Under the pieces are notes generated by a model. It saw only the letters and a program-made list of their open reading frames with translations. It was not told where the DNA came from and made no database searches. Positions 58,486 through 64,000 of a stretch of 64,000 nt of DNA are shown here, piece by piece. The translations under genes and the position numbers were made by a program. The DNA comes from Eretmocerus hayati (taxonomy: Eukaryota > Arthropoda > Insecta > Hymenoptera > Aphelinidae), in the NCBI GenBank assembly GCA_029851415.1, contig CM056741.1:82601282-82665281 (forward strand), in the 5' to 3' direction. Within the stretch, counting starts at the first letter, position 1; every line of letters begins with the position of its first letter.

Positions 58486-58914
58486 CTAATTTTCGCCATG
58501 CTTTTTCAACAAGTGTTTCTGTACGAGATCGTTCCTAATGAAGTATCTCCCACAATTTTCACACCTGAATTTTGGATCTTTGTGATTTAATTTGTGTCTA
58601 TTCAAATTCGAAATTGTAGAATATTTCTTTTTGCGATTCCTGCAATTATATCGTTTAATATTTGCATGCGTCTGTGAGTGCTTCTCCATGAACCTTGAAG
58701 CAACAATCAATCCACAAATTCCGCAACTTTTCAATTTATTGACTTTCCTTCTATGTTTGAGATCTTTATGTCTCTCCAAGAATCGAATAGATGAAAATCG
58801 TAATCCACACCTGTTGCATCCGAAATATTCTTCTTTGTCACAAGAATCATTGTTAACAGAGTCTCTACAAAACCTGGAATCTGAATATGTTTCAAATACT
58901 TTGTCATATGATTA
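58486..58914 (-). CDS. C2H2 zinc-finger protein ORF
   Basis: Open from a TAA near 58917 to a TAG at 58486-58488; first Met at 58779, but a finger lies upstream of it, so the start or an upstream exon is uncertain. Fingers in order: CNRC...H(x4)H around 58800, CGIC...H..TH, a degenerate third (second Cys lost, CRNRKKKYSTISNLNRH), and CENCGRYFIRNDLVQKHLLKKH at the C-terminus. It sits 51 bp upstream of the RPA-like gene on the same strand and downstream of Rep-helicase, so it is probably carried by the Helitron. C2H2 fingers suggest DNA binding; target unknown. Confidence 0.65.
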
Positions 58915-59021
58915 CTTGAGTTTTTTCCCCATCAGTTTTTTCCCATATATCGTAGAGAAGGCGATGGTCGATGGTATTTTTTCACGTACAATTTCAAAAG
59001 TTGTAGATGTTTTATATCACA

Positions 59022-59456
59022 CTAAATTTCCAACAATGAATGAATAATGTTTGCAATCTTAAGAGCATATTCGATATACTCTACTCCAGTCAATTCAAAA
59101 GCATTGAAATTGTCATTCTCTATACGATAATTGATAATTGCAAAAACCGCTTCTTTTAGAGTTTCAGATACTTCATTCCAACTTCCGAATTGAGGTATCA
59201 AATCATCCTGTCTTTCTTTATTCTGAATAATTCCGCTAAAGTTTCTCAAGCGATCGTTGTCATCTAAATATTCGGCGTATTTCGAATAATTTTCTTCTTC
59301 CAACAGATGATTCTTTATCTCATCGTTCAATTTTGATAAGCGACCCTCTTCTTCTAAATAAACAATTTCTACTAGTTTTGCTTTCTCCGGATCCCACTCC
59401 ATTCTTTTGAGATCTGACGGAATGACAAAATCGAGACCAAGATAGAATTCTCCTTG
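59022..59456 (-). CDS. Uncharacterised acidic helical ORF in Helitron
   Basis: Open frame of about 140 codons (first Met 59402). Rich in Glu, Asp, Asn and Leu with predicted helices (LVEIVYLEEEGRLSKLNDEI); no Cys cluster or known motif. It follows the helicase stop (59483) by about 25 bp on the same strand and may start with a splice acceptor near 59460. I do not recognise it; an accessory Helitron protein is the simplest reading. Confidence 0.5.
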   Translation of the reverse strand, partial: QGEFYLGLDFVIPSDLKRMEWDPEKAKLVEIVYLEEEGRLSKLNDEIKNHLLEEENYSKYAEYLDDNDRLRNFSGIIQNKERQDDLIPQFGSWNEVSETLKEAVFAIINYRIENDNFNAFELTGVEYIEYALKIANIIHSLLEI

Positions 59457-59482
59457 TCAGTCCTCCAAAATTTCTTTGCAGA

Positions 59483-61621
59483 CTACATTTCAATCGTATT
59501 CGATTCGTTTAATTTATTTTCAATGAATAAATTTCCGGGATCTTTGCTTCTAGACAACGCAACATACAACTGTCCGTGAGAAAATGAAGGCTTCCGTATG
59601 AATATTCCAACATTGTCAAAATCCTGACCTTGTGATTTATTTATTGTCATTGCAAAAGCTAGAACAATAGGGAATTGTTTTCTATATAGGATGAATGGAA
59701 GGGATGATTCACGAGTGTCCAGAGTTATTCTAGGTATAAATACGCAGTTCCCTCTCTTTTCCCCAGTTATTATTTCAGCTTCTATGTTATATTTGAATGA
59801 GTATTTGATCCTTAAACGAGTTCCATTGCACAAACCATCTGTTGCACTTGAATTTCGAATCAGCATCACAATTGCACCAAATTTAGGTGGAGGAAGACCT
59901 TCTCTGATGTCATTTAGGAATTCTATTGGATATTCCAAATGAATGTTATCGTCAGATTGATCAACTCCTTTGTGAGTAGCAACATCTATACTGTAATATG
60001 TTTTTGTATCACCATCCATCATTTTTTATATTTTCCGATTCAATCTCAGAGTATCTTCATTATGTCGAGCCAAAACAACGCTATCAAGAGGTGCAATCCC
60101 TTTCATTTTCCCGAAGATTCTCTTACATACATCACTTGATCTCCACTTTTCGGGAACACATAAAAGATTTATCTCACCAGAACCAACTTTCAGTAAAAAT
60201 TCCGAAAATTCAGTGTTTTGAGTTCATAGATTTTTTTTCAAATGCATAACATTGAATAGATGCCAGAGATGTGAAGATTTTATTGTTTCATTCACGATCG
60301 TGCTCCTACATCCGTTAGGCACTATCGGCAGAGTTTGCCCGAAGTCTCCACCCATAATCACCAATTCCCCTCCAAATGGTTCCTCACTAAAACTTACATC
60401 ACGCAAGGTCCTCTCAACAATATCAAATGCTTTTTTTGAAATCATTGAGGCCTCATCCCAAACCACAACATGAGCCTCTCTCAATTTTTTCTTATCGAAA
60501 TCAGATTTCAAGAAAATGCTTTCGATTGAATCTAAATTTAGTGGTAACTTGAAAGTTTCATGACTTGTCAGCCCTTTAGGCAAAAGGATTGAAGCGATTC
60601 CTGTCCAAGCTACAGATAAAACTTTTTTACTAATAGATAAAAAATAATATATCGAAGTTTTGTACAAGAATGTCTTATCACATCCTCCAGGTCCATCTAT
60701 AAAATTCATCATATTATCCATACTCACTAATCGATCGAAAAATAATTTTTGATCTTCGTTCAAAATAGCATGCGTCGCTTCGAATTTTATCTTGCATTCA
60801 TGATTTGTTGAATCATGGTCTTTTTCATCTTCATGATCATTTTTATAGTTCACATCAGGCATAGGTAGATTGAAATCGGAACAGGACTTGTCGTCTAAAC
60901 TCAAAATACTGTTAATGTGAAAGACAACGGAATTGTCACAATTCTCTTCGAGATCTTTAGTGAGAAATTTTTTATATCTTTCCCAAATATCTTTCGCATT
61001 GAACGTTTCAGACAGGAGAAACCAAGAAAAGAATTTTCTCAACTGTAGAGGTAACATGATTGAACATGCTTCGTCAAAAATATCATAAATTTGTTTATCT
61101 GTTTCTATGAGACCCAAAGCCATCGCTGCCACTCGAAATGAATCATGAGTTATCCCATCAACAGTCCTCAAATCTCTGAATGAAATAGCGCCTTTCCTAC
61201 GATTCAGTATCAACTCCAGGAAGAATCTTTCGCTATCTTTCGGAGATACAACATTCAATCTGCCAATAGTTTTGTATTTGATGTTGTTCTTTCTCCTCAC
61301 CCATTCTTTCATTCTTTTGTCAAATCGATAGTATTTAACGATATTTATATGTCTTATGCCCCTAGCAAATTTGTCCTTTTTATTCAATTCGAACCAAGCA
61401 GTCAATGCTGTTTTCGATTTTATCAACGCTTCAACCTCTTTGTCTTCCTCAAAAAGAATTTTTCGTTGATTCTCGAGATGGACTGGTAATCTTTCAACAG
61501 CATGACCCCTACCAACTATTGGAAATTTAGCCAATCTCCATGCACATTCCATCGGGCTTAAATATTTACCATCAATGTATTCATTCATTGTGAATCTCTT
61601 TGACAATTTCATGACCATCAT
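59483..61621 (-). pseudogene. Helitron PIF1-type helicase domain
   Basis: Carries superfamily 1B helicase motifs in order: FIDGPGGCDKTFLY (Walker A, usually GGTGKT; Thr-Gly changed to Cys-Asp), VVWDEASM (Walker B), VIMGGDFGQTLPIV, then AMTINKSQGQDF and YVALSRSKDPGNLF near the C-terminus. The frame is continuous from 61621 to 59483 except for TGA at about 60224 and TAA at 60026-60028. In Helitrons this domain unwinds DNA during rolling-circle transposition. The altered Walker A and the stops make it inactive. It is joined to the Rep domain upstream by a 4-bp duplication frameshift at 61580-61589. Confidence 0.9.
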
Positions 61622-63183
61622 GATTCTGGATTATTTTACAACGAGCTTTATCATGACCCTTGGGCAAATATTTGTAAACGTATTTGATACTTGTTATTGA
61701 AACGCAATATTCTACATTTATATGGCATTTGAATTTTCTCAACAAAAATCCATCGTATGGTACAACCATTAAATTGTCAATTGGCAATCTCTCGCAATTT
61801 CTGTTTGAAATGTACCTATAACCTCTACATCTGTTATCTCGTCTCCTGTGAGTTGGATATCCATCTTTATTGATGGATGTCGATTCTTGAAATTGTTTTG
61901 GAAAATTTTTTTCACAATTTTTTGTTTCCGGATCATAGCATTTTGTTTTATTGGAATTTGGACCGTGGAGCATATGTTGTAAGACCAATTTACGCAGTAC
62001 TTCATCATTTTCTGGAATTTCAGCAGAGATGAATTTATCTATCAAGTCAGGAGTTCCCATCTTATGGTTTGGATGTAAGGTTATCAGTAAATGAGCATGA
62101 GGAAGTCCTCTTTTTTGGAATTCAACTGTATGCACATGAGCTATGGCTTTACCGAATATATCATTACTCATGATATCTATCGAAAGCTCATCTAATTTAG
62201 TTTTGAATAATCCAACCATTATGTTCGGAATATCATTAGGCGTGGTACCTCTTGGGAATTTTCTCAAAACTCTCGTATTTTCATCCCACTTTGGATTACA
62301 AGTCATCGTAATAAATACATCTGGTCTTCCCTTTTCTCTCATTATGGCCATTGCATCCTGATAATGCTGTTGCATGTAACGAGGACCACCAATAAATGTT
62401 GAAGGTAAAATATATAAATTTCCCAATCTCTCTTTTTTCTCGAAATTTTTCGATTCATTCGATGCAGCGTTCTCCACAGCGTCAAACAATCCTTGATAAC
62501 ATTCAATTCTGAGTTTTTTCTGATTATTCTTCGAAAAATCCATTCTATTACTTTCAACCATGATGTAAGCATTTATGAACTTCTGTTAAGTCAGTCTACC
62601 TCCATATAATAATAGGCTAAAATTTTTGTCATTAGGCCTGTAAGACAAACGGTAAGAATAAAATTCCAAGGGTGAAAGAAAATTTTTCTTGGATACATTT
62701 GGTTTTTTCCTGTAACCTGTACTCCAACCTAGGTCTCCTTTCGGATAGAATATGGGGAAAACCATACGATCAACATGATGTGACAATTCGTTCAAATAAG
62801 TCCTTTTCACTTTCTCTCCTATAAATTTAGAGTAAAAACATAAATCAAAGTCGTATGGTATACCCGTGTCTGAAACTACAATACCTCCGCACTCAGATGT
62901 CAGGGGTTTATTGTATCTATGCTGCTGTTTGTCATTTTTTCTGACGAAATAAAGTTTGTGATTTGGAAGTTTTCCACACTTAGTCACTTCGAAGAAATAC
63001 TTATATTCTTGTGCATAAGGATTCTGTTCCATGATATCTGTCAAGATATTCATATGATTCTCCCTCAATTCGTCATCTAAGTTTTTGCCTTGACTAACGT
63101 CATCGAAAACTTTCAACCTTTCAGCAGTTGCAAATCGATCATCATATATATAACTGTGATAATTTGGGCTTCTGATTTTTTTT
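61581..63183 (-). pseudogene. Helitron Rep (HUH) nuclease domain
   Basis: One frame from the A-run at 63176-63183 to 61581, with a TAA at 62586-62588. It has the Helitron-like N-terminal domain (MVFPIFYPKGDLGW), then FITMTCNPKW, the HUH motif in KRGLPHAHLLI, and the tyrosine motif KYVYKYLPKGHDKA. These residues nick and join DNA ends. The catalytic His and Tyr are intact; the TAA and the two flanking frameshifts are not. The domain order Rep then helicase on one polypeptide is diagnostic of Helitrons. Confidence 0.92.
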
Positions 63184-64000
63184 CGGAAGCAGGTGATCAG
63201 GAGTGGTGTAGAATACTTGACCCTGAATTTTCATATTGTATACACACTTCATGTTTTTTACATCAGCACTGAAAGCGGCAAAACTGAAACTGTTGTTGTG
63301 ATAGCGTATCAAATGCCTGGAAGCAACGTCATAGAGGAGAAGTTTCCTCAATCTTTTGTCATATCTACTCAGTGGAGATAAAAGAATTGTCCCTTTTTTA
63401 CAACAAGAAGATTTCCTTGACTCATTTTTCCAGTAAATAGCCCCACAGTGCTTGCACTGGTAATCGAGATCACCGTAATCAGATACATGGTTCAATTTTC
63501 TTTGTACCTTGTATGAATTTTTTGTCTTCGTTCGGAACCTAGCCTCATACGTGGGTAATGAATCGACCTTTTCATATTTTTGATAATTGCTAACATTCAA
63601 AGAATTTGAATGCTTCATTCGAGATGTTCTGTTTCCATACGATGCATTGAATTTTGGCTTTGAACATTGATTGATATTTTCCAATGATTCTTCTTCCCCA
63701 ACAAATGCTCTAAATTTAATCTGAAACTTCTCTGACTTTTGTGTCTGCGAATGAATTCCATTTCTGGATACATGGGACGATTTCAACTTCTTACAACCAA
63801 TCTTGAATGAATGGTATGAGTTGAAATTTTTTGGTTCACGGTTAATGACCTCTTTAGAACTTTTTCTCTTCAATTAACAACTCCGTTTGAGCTCATTAGT
63901 AAGCTCTCCGCTTATTACATCGAAATGTCCAGAATCTTTCTGCCCGGAGAATAAACCATGTAAATCTGATGAACTTGAGTCACCATTGAAATGGATAATG
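63142..64000 (-). pseudogene. Helitron N-terminal zinc-finger region, partial
   Basis: Frame 63142-63873 has YQCKHCGAIYW and a further SCCKKG pair, the N-terminal zinc-binding region of Helitron transposases. Its link to Rep is broken by one base in an A8 run (63176-63183), a site that could also be a sequencing slip or programmed shift. In-frame coding continues to the right beyond a TAA (about 63874-63876) to the window edge, so the true start lies outside the window. Confidence 0.8.

Larger units (their letters stand above)
57245..64000 (-). mobile_element. Helitron, incomplete at both recognisable ends
   Basis: Gene order on the minus strand: zinc finger, Rep, PIF1 helicase, acidic ORF, C2H2 ORF, RPA-like gene. 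The 5' end is outside the window and the 3' end was not located. RPA companions suggest a lineage that carries accessory genes (Helentron-like); I saw no endonuclease domain. Confidence 0.8.

Noticed and set aside
1..64000. tRNA or rRNA genes
   Set aside because: No cloverleaf with A and B boxes or rRNA-like conserved stretch was noticed on reading; a tRNAscan-SE run would be decisive.

Overview
The window looks like nuclear DNA of an arthropod, most likely an insect. The evidence is: no operon structure or bacterial signals; short GT-AG introns of 70-165 bp in the one intact gene; LTR retrotransposons of the insect Ty3/Gypsy type; a decayed errantivirus-like envelope gene; and an animal-type Helitron. 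The species cannot be fixed from the sequence. Almost all that can be identified is mobile or repetitive DNA, nested several layers deep, as in a transposon-rich intergenic or heterochromatic block. No conserved host housekeeping gene, tRNA, rRNA or CRISPR was found.

Layout. 1.4-2.7 kb: a 1.3-kb LTR read on the minus strand, with its polypurine tract, so it is a 3' LTR. 2.7-17.6 kb: mostly unassignable DNA with foldback elements (5.4-6.4, 7.1-8.6, 13.8-16.3 kb) and a broken cysteine-rich reading frame (9.1-10.2 kb). 17.6-26.1 kb: a minus-strand Gypsy element with 5' LTR, primer site, gag, protease, RT, RNase H and integrase, damaged by stops and frameshifts. 26.1-30.6 kb: a 4.5-kb palindromic element. 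30.6-33.9 kb: a decayed env and a possible LTR. 35.4-41.9 kb: a satellite of about 176 bp, interrupted by a TIR element and with an orientation switch. 42.1-54.0 kb: a second, plus-strand Gypsy relic (gag, protease, RNase H, acidic spacer, OTU-like domain), split by a 1.8-kb palindrome, a 4-kb stretch and a 1-kb palindrome. 54.2-56.8 kb: a small MITE, two further palindromic elements and a 10-bp minisatellite. 57.2-64.0 kb: a minus-strand Helitron running off the right edge.

Two themes stand out. First, long palindromic (foldback) elements recur throughout. Three have clear 4-bp target duplications (ATAA, AAGT, AATA), and two different ones (13.8 and 44.2 kb) share a stretch inside their arms. 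Second, the Helitron carries accessory ORFs downstream of its Rep-helicase. One of them, reconstructed here from five exons, is an uninterrupted 266-codon RPA-like ssDNA-binding protein gene, although the adjoining Rep-helicase frame is broken. Many stops in the relics are TGA or TAA in otherwise continuous frames, and the protease of the plus-strand element has its catalytic Asp changed to Asn; both fit decay by C-to-T transitions.
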